Positions 42,662 to 51,289 of a stretch of 64,000 nucleotides of DNA are shown here, piece by piece; positions within the stretch are counted from its first letter, which is position 1; every line of letters starts with the position of its first letter. The position numbers were made by a program, and so were the translations under genes. The stretch is from Rikenella sp031549665 (GTDB lineage Bacteria > Bacteroidota > Bacteroidia > Bacteroidales > Rikenellaceae), in NCBI GenBank assembly GCA_031549665.1, contig JAVBPJ010000011.1, positions 22,677 to 86,676 on the forward strand, read 5' to 3'. The notes beneath the pieces are model-generated. The model was given only the letters and a program-made list of their open reading frames with translations. It ran no database searches and was not told the DNA's origin.

Positions 42662-42698
42662 ATGAAAAGAGCCTCTCCTTGGTCAGGACAGGCTCTTG
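42662..42698 (-). terminator. his operon attenuator terminator
   Basis: On the minus strand AAGAGCCT (42697-42690) pairs with AGGCTCTT (42674-42667), with an inner TCCT/AGGA helix and then TTTC. It lies 50 bases downstream of the his leader peptide stop and 91 bases before hisG, the place expected for an attenuator. An upstream GC-rich stretch (ACCCGCCC...GGGGGT, 42706-42727) could form the competing structure. Confidence 0.75.
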
Positions 42699-42747
42699 CT
42701 CTATGCGACCCCCTCGCTGGGCGGGTTCTCTCTTCACACACGCAAAC

Positions 42748-42807
42748 CTATCCTTGCCGGCGGCAATGATGATGATGGTTGTGCGTATGGATGAATCGGA
42801 TTTTCAT
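42748..42807 (-). CDS. hisL: histidine operon leader peptide
   Basis: A 19-codon ORF, MKIRFIHTHNHHHHCRRQG, encodes six histidines, four of them in a row (CAT x4), and ends in TAG. It starts eight bases after a -7 box and is followed by a hairpin terminator before hisG. This is the layout of classical transcription attenuation: a ribosome stalled on His codons for lack of His-tRNA would block the terminator and let RNA polymerase into the operon. The ORF lacks a Shine-Dalgarno sequence. Confidence 0.85.
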   Translation of the reverse strand: MKIRFIHTHNHHHHCRRQG

Positions 42808-42815
42808 TTCAGGGG

Positions 42816-42845
42816 CAAAGATACGGTTTTTTCCGGTTTTTGCAA
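42816..42845 (-). promoter_or_regulatory. his operon promoter
   Basis: On the minus strand TTG (42845-42843), 19 bases, then TATCTTTG (42823-42816). Both boxes and spacing fit the Bacteroidota consensus. The predicted start is only a few bases from the leader peptide ATG. Confidence 0.75.
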
Positions 42846-42902
42846 CTCTATTTCATGCGCCTTGGTGCGTCAGGCCCCAGGGAGCCGGATTTCGACGCGC
42901 CG

Positions 42903-44297
42903 TTAGTACCCCAAAATCCGCATCATCGAACGGTAGCTCTGCTCCTTGGCGAAAAGGCGGGTGTAATACTCGCCGGTCTCCTTGTCGCGGTCAATGATGA
43001 TGTGCTTCGGGGCGGGGATCATGCAGTGCTGGATGCCGCCATAGCCGCCCAGCGATTCCTGGTAGGCTCCCGTGTGGAAAAAGCCGATGTACTGCGGTTC
43101 GCCGCTCTCCAGTTTGGGCAAAAAGACGGCGTTCTGATGCTCTTCCGAGTTGTAGTAGTCCTCGCTGTCGCACGTGAGTCCGCCCAGGAAGACCCGCTGG
43201 TATTCGCGCTCCCAGTTGTTGATCGGCAGCATGATGTACCGCTGGTTGATACCCCAGGTGTCGGGCAGGGTGGTCATGAACGAGCTGTCGATCATGTACC
43301 AAAGCTCGCGGTCGTTCTGCTGCTTTTGGTTGATGATCGAATAAAGCGTTGCGCCGCTTTCGGCCACGGTGAACGATCCGAATTCGGTAAAGATATTCGG
43401 TTCTTCCAATCCGTTCTGTTCGCAATACTTCTTGATTTGGGCAATGATCTCCTCGGCCATATACTCGTAATCGTAATCAAAGGCCAGCGAGTTCTTGATC
43501 GGAAAGCCTCCCCCGATGTTCAACGAGTCGAGTTCGGGACACACCTCCTTGAGTTCCTTGTAGACGATCAGGCACTTTTGCAGCTCGTTCCAATAGTAGG
43601 CCGTGTCGCGGATCCCCGTGTTGATGAAGAAGTGCAGCATTTTGAGCTTGAACTTCTTGTTGGGCTTGATTTTTTCGAGGTAGTAGTTGCGGATCTCGCG
43701 GTAGCGGATGCCCAGGCGCGAGGTGTAGAAGTCGAATTTCGGTTCTTCCTCGGTGGCGATGCGGATACCGATGTTGCAGGGCTTTTGGAGGGCCTCGTCG
43801 AAAAGTTCGTGTTCCTCTTTGTTGTCGATCACCGGAATGGTGTTGATGAATCCGCGATGCACCAGGTCGGCGATGTTTTCGACGTAATGCGGCCGTTTGA
43901 ACCCGTTGCAGACAATGTGGATATCCTTGTCGATCAAACCGCTTTCGTAAAGGGCGTTGATGATGTGGATGTCGTAAGCCGACGAGGTCTCGAGGTTGAT
44001 CTTGTTCTTGAGCGCTTCCTCCAGCACGAACGAAAAGTGCGAACTTTTGGTGCAGTAGCAGTAGTTGTACTCGCCCTTGTAGTCGACCTTGGCCATCGCC
44101 ACGTTGAACAGCTTTTTGGCGCGCTGGATCTGCGCGCTTATTTTCGGCAAGTAGGTAACTTTCAGGGGCGTTCCATACTGTTTGATGATATCCATCAACG
44201 GCACATCGTGGAAGTTCAGATCGCCCTCGGTGACCGAGAATTCCTCCTGAGGGAACTCAAACGTTTGATGTACCAGGTCGACGTATTTGTTTTTCAT
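42903..44297 (-). CDS. fold-III PLP-dependent decarboxylase, arginine decarboxylase-like
   Basis: The ATG at 44297 (MKNKYVDLVHQTFEFP) gives 464 residues. The alanine-racemase-type barrel carries the PLP Lys in YCYCTKSSHFSFVLEEAL, the glycine-rich phosphate site in LNIGGGFPIKNS and the C-terminal TCDSEDYYNS, where the Cys-Asp pair of ornithine/arginine decarboxylases contributes the second active site. It is shorter than the 630-residue biosynthetic SpeA and lacks its inserted helical bundle. The likely product is agmatine or another polyamine precursor; arginine as substrate is inferred, not shown. Confidence 0.65.
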   Translation of the reverse strand: MKNKYVDLVHQTFEFPQEEFSVTEGDLNFHDVPLMDIIKQYGTPLKVTYLPKISAQIQRAKKLFNVAMAKVDYKGEYNYCYCTKSSHFSFVLEEALKNKINLETSSAYDIHIINALYESGLIDKDIHIVCNGFKRPHYVENIADLVHRGFINTIPVIDNKEEHELFDEALQKPCNIGIRIATEEEPKFDFYTSRLGIRYREIRNYYLEKIKPNKKFKLKMLHFFINTGIRDTAYYWNELQKCLIVYKELKEVCPELDSLNIGGGFPIKNSLAFDYDYEYMAEEIIAQIKKYCEQNGLEEPNIFTEFGSFTVAESGATLYSIINQKQQNDRELWYMIDSSFMTTLPDTWGINQRYIMLPINNWEREYQRVFLGGLTCDSEDYYNSEEHQNAVFLPKLESGEPQYIGFFHTGAYQESLGGYGGIQHCMIPAPKHIIIDRDKETGEYYTRLFAKEQSYRSMMRILGY

Positions 44298-44517
44298 AGC
44301 CGGTTGTTTTATGCTTTTGAAGCAATTCGGGTTCGCTACTTTCTCTTTTTTCAATCAATCCATCTTCGGCGGATTATCGCCCTCAAGTCGGAAAAGTACC
44401 GCAAAGGTGCAACCAATTTCTCGTTTTACCATCGCCCGGCACAAAAAACCGGCAAGTGTTGGCGGATTGAGCTTTTTTGCGTAAACTTGTTGGGTCAAAT
44501 TTCAGCACAGCACGGCC

Positions 44518-45447
44518 ATGGACAACACCCTGCTCAAAGAGCTCATCGCACAGCATAAACGCGTGGTAATCCCCGATTTCGGAGCTTTCCTCCGGAAAGA
44601 CACGGAAGGATCCGACGAGCTGATATTCAGCCCCTTTCTACGAAAAGACGACGGCGTAATCGTCGGCCTGGTAGCCGAAAAATACGGCGTCGACACCGAA
44701 GACGCCCGCGCCATGATAACCGAATACGTGTCGCACCTGCGCGAGACGCTTCGCGCCTCGGGGCGATTCGTCATCGACGGCATCGGTACGCTGACCACCG
44801 ACGCCAACGGCGCCATTTCGCTCGCGCGGGATACTCCCGCTCCGGCGGAAACCTCCGTTTCGCAACCGGAGCCGGCAACCGCCCGGGAGACTTCCCCCGC
44901 CCAACAGACAGCCCACGAGTCCGAGGATTCGTCGAAATCGGAAAGCGCCCCCTTCTCCAACCTGCCTCCCGTGGCCGACGGCTTCCCGCCCGCGATCACC
45001 CGCCCGCGATCCATCCAGGTGCAAGAGGGCGGCGATTCAACTCCCCCCGCCTCCACCCCTGCGGCGGAACAAACGCCGCCACCGGCCGCACCCGCCACGC
45101 CGCCGCCCGTGTTCCGGCAACCCGGGGCGGCATCGCCGCGGCCCGGACAGCCCATGGCGCCGCAAGCGGGCAGACCTTTCACCCCCCCCACCTATCCCTA
45201 CGGGTCGGGACGCCCCACGCCTCCCCCCTCGAGTGGAAACCCCGCCGGAACTCCGCCGCCCGCAAGCGGACGGCCTGCGCGTACACCCAACCAGCGGCCG
45301 CACACCAAAACAGACGTTTGGCTCATTATCTCGATCATTGCCGCGCTGGTGGTCATCGGAATCATGATCTATGGTTTTGTCAGCACCGAACCCGCCATCA
45401 TCGACATGGAACAGGTAACTCCGGTCGAAGTGGTCGACAGTTTGTAG
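44518..45447 (+). CDS. CCDC81-like HU-domain protein with Pro-rich linker and membrane helix
   Basis: A 309-residue protein. The N-terminal 100 residues (LLKELIAQHKRVVIPDFGAFLRK ... FSPFLRKDDGVIVGLVAEKYGVD ... LRASGRFVIDGIGTL) match the two-part HU-CCDC81 domain of Bacteroidota. A low-complexity Pro/Ala/Glu/Gln region (about 105-265) follows, then a membrane helix VWLIISIIAALVVIGIMIYGFV close to the C-terminus. The SPOR domain often found after such HU domains is missing. It may tether DNA or peptidoglycan-related partners to the inner membrane; function is not known. Confidence 0.75.
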   Translation: MDNTLLKELIAQHKRVVIPDFGAFLRKDTEGSDELIFSPFLRKDDGVIVGLVAEKYGVDTEDARAMITEYVSHLRETLRASGRFVIDGIGTLTTDANGAISLARDTPAPAETSVSQPEPATARETSPAQQTAHESEDSSKSESAPFSNLPPVADGFPPAITRPRSIQVQEGGDSTPPASTPAAEQTPPPAAPATPPPVFRQPGAASPRPGQPMAPQAGRPFTPPTYPYGSGRPTPPPSSGNPAGTPPPASGRPARTPNQRPHTKTDVWLIISIIAALVVIGIMIYGFVSTEPAIIDMEQVTPVEVVDSL

Positions 45448-45503
45448 TCCCGCCAACTCCCCGCCCCGCCAAAGCGAAAACCCGTTCCCAACACCCTGTT
45501 TAC

Positions 45504-45530
45504 GGGCCTCCTGCAGGAGGCCCTTTTTCC
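45504..45530 (+). terminator. intrinsic terminator after the HU-like gene
   Basis: GGGCCTCCTG directly followed by CAGGAGGCCC and TTTTT, a 10-bp stem that must open a few pairs to form a loop. It lies 56 bases past the stop and 11 before the sulfatase start. Confidence 0.75.
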
Positions 45531-45540
45531 CACCCCGCCC

Positions 45541-47043
45541 ATGATACGCCCCATGCTCGTCCCCCTGGCCGCCCTCGCTTCGACGGGAGGAGCAGCTGCC
45601 GGACAACCGCCGCACGTGATCCTGATCATGGCCGACCAGCACCGGTTCGACTACCTGGGTGCGGTCAATCCGGCGGTACTGACCCCAAACCTCGACGCCC
45701 TGGCCGGCGACGGCGTACGCTTTTCGCGCGCCTACAGCTCAACCCCCAGCAGCACTCCCGCCCGCGCCGGACTGCTCACCGGACAATCGCCCTGGCACCA
45801 TGGAATGATCGGTTATTACGCCCGGGTCGCCGAACACTACCCCATCGAACTTCCGCAACTGATGACCAACGCAGGCTACTACAGCTACGGGATCGGGAAA
45901 ATGCACTGGTATCCGCAGCGCACGTTGCACGGTTTCGCAGCCACCGAACTCGACGAGTCGGGCCGGGTCGAAAGCCCCGGGTTCATGAGCGATTACCGCC
46001 GTTGGTTTGCCCGCGTGGCCCCGGGATTGAATCCCGACTCCACCCACCTGGGATGGAACGCGCATGCGGCCGCACCTTACGCCCTGCCCGAGGCGCTACA
46101 CCCCACGCGCTGGACGGGCGATCGGGCTGTCGCTTTCATCGAAAACTACGATCGGCCCCAACCCCTCTTTTTAAAGGTATCGTTTGCACGGCCCCACAGT
46201 CCCTACGACCCGCCGCAACGGCTGCTCGATCGATACGAGGGAGGAATGCTCCCCCCGGCCGTTGCCGGCGACTGGGCAGCCCCCTGGTCGGAACGATACG
46301 GCCACGATCCAACATCCAATCCCGATGCCGCCTACGGCGATTTCGGAGCCGAATATGCGCAACGGTCGCGCAAGTACTACGCGGCCAACGTTACCTTTGT
46401 GGACGAAGAGATCGGACGGATCATCGCCGCGCTGAAGGCCCGGGGAATGTACGACAACGCGCTGATCCTATTCTGCTCGGACCACGGCGATATGCTGGGC
46501 GATCACTACCACTGGCGCAAAACCTACCCCTTCGAGGGATCGGCCGCCATCCCCTTCATTGTGCATCCCCCCACGGCCATGCGGGCGGGGCTTAGGGGTT
46601 CTGTGCTGAACGAATTGGTCGAAATCCGGGACATCCTGCCCACGCTGGTCGAGGCCGCCGGAGGAACCGTTCCCGCAGGAGTAGACGGCCGGTCGCTGCT
46701 TCCGCTGTTGAACAGCCCGAAGCGGACTCCCTGGCGGGAGTCGCTCGATCTGGAACATTCGGCCTGCTACGAACCCAACTCGGGCTGGGTGGCGCTGGTC
46801 GAACGGCGCTATAAGTACGTGTGGTACTACCAGCGGGGCGAAGAGATGCTTTTCGACCTCGAAACGGATCCCTACGAACTTCACGATCTGCACGCGGCAC
46901 CGGCCGGGCGGAGGCAAATGGCCCGTTTCCGCCAGCAAATGGCAGCCCACCTGGCCGAACGGGGCGAGGCGTGGGTATCGGCCGACGGACAATTGAAGAG
47001 GATGGAAAAAGCTTCTGCGCTCTCACCCAATTATCCGAAGTAA
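45541..47043 (+). CDS. sulfatase, Ser-type formylglycine motif
   Basis: A 500-residue exported enzyme (MIRPMLVPLAALASTGGAAA signal). Family S1 features: metal-binding MADQHRFDYLG, the modification motif STPARAGLLTG (S-x-P-x-R, where Ser becomes formylglycine), FSRAYSSTPS before it, later CSDHGDMLGDHYHWRKTYPFEGSAAIP with metal Asp/His, and the C-terminal EMLFDLETDPYELHDLHA. A Ser-type site needs the radical-SAM activating enzyme anSME, not in the window. Substrate could be a host or dietary sulfated glycan. Confidence 0.88.
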   Translation: MIRPMLVPLAALASTGGAAAGQPPHVILIMADQHRFDYLGAVNPAVLTPNLDALAGDGVRFSRAYSSTPSSTPARAGLLTGQSPWHHGMIGYYARVAEHYPIELPQLMTNAGYYSYGIGKMHWYPQRTLHGFAATELDESGRVESPGFMSDYRRWFARVAPGLNPDSTHLGWNAHAAAPYALPEALHPTRWTGDRAVAFIENYDRPQPLFLKVSFARPHSPYDPPQRLLDRYEGGMLPPAVAGDWAAPWSERYGHDPTSNPDAAYGDFGAEYAQRSRKYYAANVTFVDEEIGRIIAALKARGMYDNALILFCSDHGDMLGDHYHWRKTYPFEGSAAIPFIVHPPTAMRAGLRGSVLNELVEIRDILPTLVEAAGGTVPAGVDGRSLLPLLNSPKRTPWRESLDLEHSACYEPNSGWVALVERRYKYVWYYQRGEEMLFDLETDPYELHDLHAAPAGRRQMARFRQQMAAHLAERGEAWVSADGQLKRMEKASALSPNYPK

Positions 47044-47275
47044 CCGGGCTGCCACTCTCCCCTCATCTCTGCTGTCGCTAACAGTTCGGCACACGCTTTG
47101 GTCGTCGGCACCGTTGTTCCGCCCCTAAAGCCCTATCCCTCCTTTCCGGCGATGGTAAGATGAGTTCCATGAAACCTGACCTGTCGAAAAAAAGCATCCC
47201 ACACAAAAAACCATCATCCATCCGGCGATCGCAGCAACAAACGGAGAACAGCAGGCCGATCGGGCAATCGGACAC
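47044..47275. other. intergenic region without gene
   Basis: No coding frame, promoter box or repeat could be supported between the sulfatase stop and the terminator that ends the minus-strand barrel gene. Confidence 0.5.
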
Positions 47276-47314
47276 AAAAAAGAGGCGCCCCGTCCGCAAT
47301 GGACGGGGCGCCTC
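47276..47314 (-). terminator. terminator of the outer membrane barrel gene at 47347
   Basis: A 14-bp perfect stem GAGGCGCCCCGTCC with a 5-base loop and, on the minus strand, TTTTTT after it. Confidence 0.85.
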
Positions 47315-47346
47315 CCATATAAGTGGTATTACTTAACAGCTATGGA

Positions 47347-47901
47347 CTAGAATCTCCAACCAAGGGTAAAAGCAAACACGTCGTTTTTGCTGGTGTCGCC
47401 GGCGGGGTTTTCCATGATGTCCTGGAGGCCGATGTTGTAACGAGCGTCGATGATGAAGCCGTTGCTGAACGAGTAAGCGATGCCCACGGGAACTGCCAAA
47501 TCCAAACCTTTGAATACGCTTCTGTTAAGACCGTCATTGCTTCTGGCGGTGGTCATAACACCGGGTTGAATACCGGCTTTTACTGAAAGGCCGCCGGTGA
47601 TGTAGTAGTTCAACAGCACGGGAGCGATCATGTAGTGCAGACGTTGGGTGTTGGTGGTGTTACCTTGGTCGAATTTGCAACCTTGTTCCGAGTAGAGGAT
47701 ATCGGCAGAAACGCTGAAACGGCTCCATTGGTACTCGGCAAAACCCCCAACTACGAAGCCTACGCGCATTTTTGCATCAACGTTTTCCAGGTTGCCGATG
47801 GTTGCCAGGTTCACCCCTATTTTAGGACCGAAGCTAAAACCTTGTGCAGATGCGGCTCCTACGGAAACCAAAGCGATGAGCGAGAAAATGATTTTTTTCA
47901 T
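47347..47901 (-). CDS. porin family outer membrane beta-barrel protein (copy 1)
   Basis: A 184-residue protein with signal peptide MKKIIFSLIALVSVGAASAQ followed by an eight-strand barrel: FGPKIGVNLAT, FVVGGFAEYQWSRFSVSADILYSEQG, YMIAPVLLNYYITGGLSVKAGIQPG, LAVPVGIAYSFSNGFIIDARYNIGL and the terminal FTLGWRF. It belongs to the OmpW/PorT-like 'outer membrane beta-barrel' group common in Bacteroidota. It is a tandem paralogue of the gene at 48191, with an identical signal peptide. It has its own promoter and a leader of about 120 bases. Confidence 0.88.
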   Translation of the reverse strand: MKKIIFSLIALVSVGAASAQGFSFGPKIGVNLATIGNLENVDAKMRVGFVVGGFAEYQWSRFSVSADILYSEQGCKFDQGNTTNTQRLHYMIAPVLLNYYITGGLSVKAGIQPGVMTTARSNDGLNRSVFKGLDLAVPVGIAYSFSNGFIIDARYNIGLQDIMENPAGDTSKNDVFAFTLGWRF

Positions 47902-48028
47902 TTTAAATTTTCATTTTGCGACTGCCCGAACCACTGCGGCAATCTTGGTTGTTTTTCTTACGGAACGGAAGTGGCTCGTTTGCTCTTCTTCGGCGTTAAC
48001 CGAAATCGTTGCTTCCGCAAATTTGGAG

Positions 48029-48036
48029 CAAAGATA
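48029..48036 (-). promoter_or_regulatory. -7 box for barrel gene copy 1
   Basis: TATCTTTG on the minus strand, about 127 bases before the ATG at 47901. Confidence 0.55.
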
Positions 48037-48120
48037 ATTAAAATTTGCACTTCCGTCTCACATCGACCTCTTTTTTCACTAAAAATTGATCGATTTCCGC
48101 CCGTAGTACCCCATAAAGAT

Positions 48121-48153
48121 GAAAAACTCCCCAAGCCTTCACGGTTTGGGGAG
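48121..48153 (-). terminator. terminator of barrel gene copy 2
   Basis: CTCCCCAAA pairs with TTGGGGAG across a 9-base loop, followed on the minus strand by TTTTTC; 38 bases past the stop of the gene at 48191. Confidence 0.8.
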
Positions 48154-48190
48154 CATTATTCAGGGAATCGTTTGCCTTACGACAAGACGC

Positions 48191-48763
48191 TTAGAAACGC
48201 CAACCGACCGAAATGGCGAACACGTTGTTGTGTACGGCGTCGCCGTCGTTGTCTTTCACGATGTCAGAAACACCAATGTTGTAACGGGCGTCGATGATCA
48301 GGCCCATATCGAACGAATACGAAAGACCCACGGGAATCGAGAAATCCATTCCTTTGAAGTCGTCCTTGGTATCCGCGTCGCCGCCATCCCATTTGTGTTT
48401 GGCTCCGAGGAGGAACCCGGGCTGGATACCTGCTTTAACGGCCAAACCTTCGGTGATGTAGTAGTTTGCCAGAATGGGGACGTTCAAATAGCCCAAGTTT
48501 TCCTTCTGATTTTTATAAGTCACGGGTCCATCCGTGAAATCTTCGAATTTCGCGCCTTGTTGCGAGTAGAGCAATTCGCCCGAAACGCTAAACTTTGAGA
48601 ATTGGTATTCGGCAAAACCGCCGATCAGCAGACCTACTTTGGAGCTGGTGCCTTCGCCCGAAAGGCTGGCGATGTTCATCCCTACTTTGGGGCCATAGCT
48701 CCATTGTGCCGAAGCGGCGCCTACCGATACGAGGGCGATGAGTGAGAAAATAATCTTTTTCAT
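48191..48763 (-). CDS. porin family outer membrane beta-barrel protein (copy 2)
   Basis: A 190-residue protein with the same signal peptide as the downstream copy, then YGPKVGMNIASLSG, LLIGGFAEYQFSKFSVSGELLYSQQGA, NVPILANYYITEGLAVKAGIQPGFLLG, FSIPVGLSYSFDMGLIIDARYNIGVSDI and FAISVGWRF. The strand pattern is the same as in copy 1, with divergence mainly in the extracellular loops. Role probably structural or in small-solute passage or adhesion; unknown. Confidence 0.88.
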   Translation of the reverse strand: MKKIIFSLIALVSVGAASAQWSYGPKVGMNIASLSGEGTSSKVGLLIGGFAEYQFSKFSVSGELLYSQQGAKFEDFTDGPVTYKNQKENLGYLNVPILANYYITEGLAVKAGIQPGFLLGAKHKWDGGDADTKDDFKGMDFSIPVGLSYSFDMGLIIDARYNIGVSDIVKDNDGDAVHNNVFAISVGWRF

Positions 48764-48888
48764 GGTTGTCTGTTTTTCGACCGCCGAACCGTCGCGGCAA
48801 TCAGGTTTTACGTTTTTCGCGTAGCAGAGGACGGTTCTCGTTCCGTTCTGAGTTGAATCATAAGGAGCGCCCCTTGCGAATTACGCGA

Positions 48889-48896
48889 CAAAGTTA
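48889..48896 (-). promoter_or_regulatory. -7 box for barrel gene copy 2
   Basis: TAACTTTG on the minus strand, about 125 bases before the ATG at 48763, the same distance as for copy 1. Confidence 0.55.
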
Positions 48897-49045
48897 CATA
48901 AATATCGTATTCAAGCTCTCCTTTTCCATTTTCCCGATCGATAATTAAAGAAGACGTTCCGAAGCGACAAAGAAATACGGCGACCGGACGGGAGAGCCGG
49001 GGCTTTTACCCGCAATGTTGAGTGATTTTTCCCGAATGGCAGGCA

Positions 49046-49222
49046 TTACATGTATTGCCCCAATTCCCTGAGAATATGCAACCTGTTGAAAGACAATCGG
49101 GCGCTGTGTTGATCGAGGTATTTGTATATGGCAAGGATTTGAGCCGCTAATTTTGTTTTTGTGGCCTCGTATGCGGACTCCTGTCCGGGAGCGTTTCTCA
49201 AAACACCCAGTTTATGCAGCAT
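49046..49222 (-). CDS. small hypothetical ORF, possible gene remnant
   Basis: A 58-residue frame beginning MLHKLGVLRNAPGQESA and ending LHILRELGQYM reads like protein, with helical and basic character and codon use less GC-biased than neighbours. It lies just downstream of the initiator tRNA terminator on the same strand, a place where degraded mobile-element genes often occur. No family was recognised, and it may be non-coding. Confidence 0.25.
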   Translation of the reverse strand: MLHKLGVLRNAPGQESAYEATKTKLAAQILAIYKYLDQHSARLSFNRLHILRELGQYM

Positions 49223-49262
49223 CGGTCGGCTCGAACCTACGGTTCTCGTCCTCCTCGAATAT

Positions 49263-49310
49263 AAACAACGAGAAAGGACGACCTTGCAGGGTCGTCCTTT
49301 CTCGTTGTTT
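49263..49310 (-). terminator. strong hairpin after initiator tRNA-Met
   Basis: A 21-bp perfect stem (left arm 49263-49283, right arm 49290-49310) with a 6-base loop, abutting the tRNA 3' end. Confidence 0.85.
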
Positions 49311-49312
49311 AG

Positions 49313-49385
<73 letters not shown>

Positions 49386-49672
49386 GTGTTGCGGATGCAA
49401 AGGTAAGTAGAATTTCCGGATTCGCCAAATCGTCCCCGCGACAAATGCCCAGGCAGCCACTTGACGACCGGAACGAACGCTGTACAAGTCCCTTGTTTCT
49501 CAACCAAATCGACATCATACGACACACGAGAAAAAGTTGCGAATGGTACAGGCCCTGCTCCTCACAGCCAGCCAAGCAATGCCCTTCGCTTCGGCGCGTT
49601 TCTCCATAAACCGGCGCGGGCGCTCCCCTGATTCACAGGAAGAGCGCCCGCGGGATTCAATCGAAAAAGCGG

Positions 49673-50776
49673 TTATTTATCCAGTTGATTCAGCGCAAAG
49701 GCGTAGGCCCCGATGCTGATCGCTTTCGAGGTGCCGATCTGCGAGAAGCCCACCCCCACGCGGGGCATCGGGTCGTAGGTGATTCGGCGTTCCGAGTGAG
49801 GCACCTGTACCTGGCGGATATCGCCCTCGACAAATTGCGAAAGCTGGGCGGGATCTTCCAGATAAAACGCCTTTTGGGCCAACCGGCGGTAGGTGGCTCC
49901 GGCCGGATTGGTGTAGGTGCTGTTCATCTCCTCGAGCATGGCGGGGACGAACAACGAGCGGGCTCCGGCCACGCCGCCGCCAATGACGGCGATGCCGTCG
50001 ATCATGGTCAGGATGTTGCAGAGCGCGTCGCCCAGGGCCTGGCCCATGCGGCGGAAGGCTTCAAGGGCGGCCTCTTTATTCCCCTCTTTTTCACCGATTC
50101 CGATTTCGTAGATCTCTTTCGGGTGCGGGGCCTTTTCGATCTCCACCCCAACCAGTTCGGCGTACACGCGGCGGACGGCGCGGATGCTGATCGACTCTTC
50201 GATGTTGCAGCAGGGGTTGAAGCGCTGGCTCAGCAACCACACCTCCATGCCGGCCGAGTTGTCGCCCGTGAAGAGTTCGCCGTTGTGTACCAGGCCGCCG
50301 CCGAAACCGGTGCCGAGGGTCAGCCCCACCAGATTCTTGTAGCGTTTGGGACTTCCGGCCTTTTCCAACTGGGCGTTCACCCAGGGGAGGTATCCGTCGA
50401 TCGCCTCGCCATAGGCGTACAGGTCGCCGTCGTTGTTCATAAACACCGGTATGCCGAACTCTTCGGCCAGCATGGGACCCACGGCCACGCCGCCGCGAAA
50501 GGCGGGCAGGTTGCCCAGGTCGCCGATGATCCCGTTGGGGTAGTCGGTGGGCCCGGGGAAGGCGAAGCTGATGGCTACGGGCTGCTCTTTGAGTTTCGAA
50601 CGAACGGCGTGGAAACCGTTGATCAGGTTGGCCAGACAGAGGTCGAGGTGCGTAGCCGCCGAGGGGAGGTGGATCGGCTCGACCACCTCTTCGCAGCCGC
50701 GAATGGCGCTAAAAACAAAGTTGGTCCCTCCGGCGTCGAGGGTCATTACGGTGCGTGGGTCGTTTTTGTGGTTCAT
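49673..50776 (-). CDS. ROK family sugar kinase-like protein
   Basis: The ATG at 50776 (MNHKNDPRTVMTLDAGGTNFVFSAI) gives 367 residues. The ATP-phosphate loop DAGGTN, the catalytic Asp in VFMNNDGDLYAYGEA and GLTLGTGFGGGLVHNGELF are typical of ROK kinases; a second nucleotide loop is IAVIGGGVAGA. The zinc-binding CxCGxxGCxE motif is absent and replaced by RFNPCCNIEESISIR. The likely reaction is phosphorylation of glucose or another hexose. It is larger than a standard ROK kinase because of inserts after residue 200. Confidence 0.85.
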   Translation of the reverse strand: MNHKNDPRTVMTLDAGGTNFVFSAIRGCEEVVEPIHLPSAATHLDLCLANLINGFHAVRSKLKEQPVAISFAFPGPTDYPNGIIGDLGNLPAFRGGVAVGPMLAEEFGIPVFMNNDGDLYAYGEAIDGYLPWVNAQLEKAGSPKRYKNLVGLTLGTGFGGGLVHNGELFTGDNSAGMEVWLLSQRFNPCCNIEESISIRAVRRVYAELVGVEIEKAPHPKEIYEIGIGEKEGNKEAALEAFRRMGQALGDALCNILTMIDGIAVIGGGVAGARSLFVPAMLEEMNSTYTNPAGATYRRLAQKAFYLEDPAQLSQFVEGDIRQVQVPHSERRITYDPMPRVGVGFSQIGTSKAISIGAYAFALNQLDK

Positions 50777-50819
50777 AACGGATCGGTAGGTTTCAGACAG
50801 GAACAAATGTAACAAAAAT

Positions 50820-51230
50820 TTACGGACGGGCGAGGGGTTCGAGCAGGGCCACCAAATTTCCTTCCCCATCGAGCATCAGCAGCCGCTGGCCCTCCATCTT
50901 CAGGCGCACCACCCGCCGCAGGCTCGACACAAAGGGATTGCGGATCGCCTGGCCGCCCAATTCGCGGATCACGACGTTGTGTTCTCCCTCCTGGATGGCG
51001 TAATTGGCAAAGAACGCGCCCTCGGGGGCCTCGCCCAGCAGTTGTTTGGTGTATTTGTCGAACCGGAGCGACAGGGCGCCGGGAGCGACCGGAGCGGACA
51101 GCGCCTCGGACACCTGCCACGAGGTCTCCTCCAGATTGCCGATCTTGGGGCTTCCTTTGCGGCAGGCGCAACACGAGGTGAGGAGCAGCGCCAGCAGGGC
51201 TGTCGAAAGAATTGTTGTTACTTTGCGCAT
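50820..51230 (-). CDS. META/HslJ-like lipoprotein
   Basis: The ATG at 51230 gives 136 residues. MRKVTTILSTALLALLLTSC is a lipoprotein signal with lipobox LTSC. The body, EETSWQVSEALSAPVAPGALSLRFD...GAFFANYAIQEGEHNVVIREL...LLMLDGEGNLVALLEP, matches the META-domain pattern (W near the start, small beta-barrel), although it is a weak match. Probably an outer-membrane-anchored protein of unknown function. Confidence 0.65.
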   Translation of the reverse strand: MRKVTTILSTALLALLLTSCCACRKGSPKIGNLEETSWQVSEALSAPVAPGALSLRFDKYTKQLLGEAPEGAFFANYAIQEGEHNVVIRELGGQAIRNPFVSSLRRVVRLKMEGQRLLMLDGEGNLVALLEPLARP

Positions 51231-51250
51231 CTTTGTGTTAAATTTGTATC

Positions 51251-51258
51251 CAAAGATA
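51251..51258 (-). promoter_or_regulatory. -7 box for the META-like lipoprotein gene
   Basis: TATCTTTG on the minus strand, 20 bases before the ATG at 51230. Confidence 0.5.
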
Positions 51259-51289
51259 GGCGCTTTTGCGCTCAAATCACACACATCCC

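Noticed and set aside
42771..42790. ATGATGATGATGG as a plus-strand microsatellite or start codon cluster
   Set aside because: Read on the minus strand it is the run of CAT codons of the his leader peptide, which explains it together with the promoter and terminator.
44997..45270. Low-complexity Pro/Ala coding stretch that could be a repeat array
   Set aside because: It is the disordered linker of the HU-like protein; there are no regular repeat units at the DNA level.
49263..49310. Inverted repeat beside tRNA-Met that might be an IS end or att site
   Set aside because: The arms face each other across a 6-base loop and abut the tRNA 3' end; this is a terminator hairpin, and no target duplication or integrase is present.
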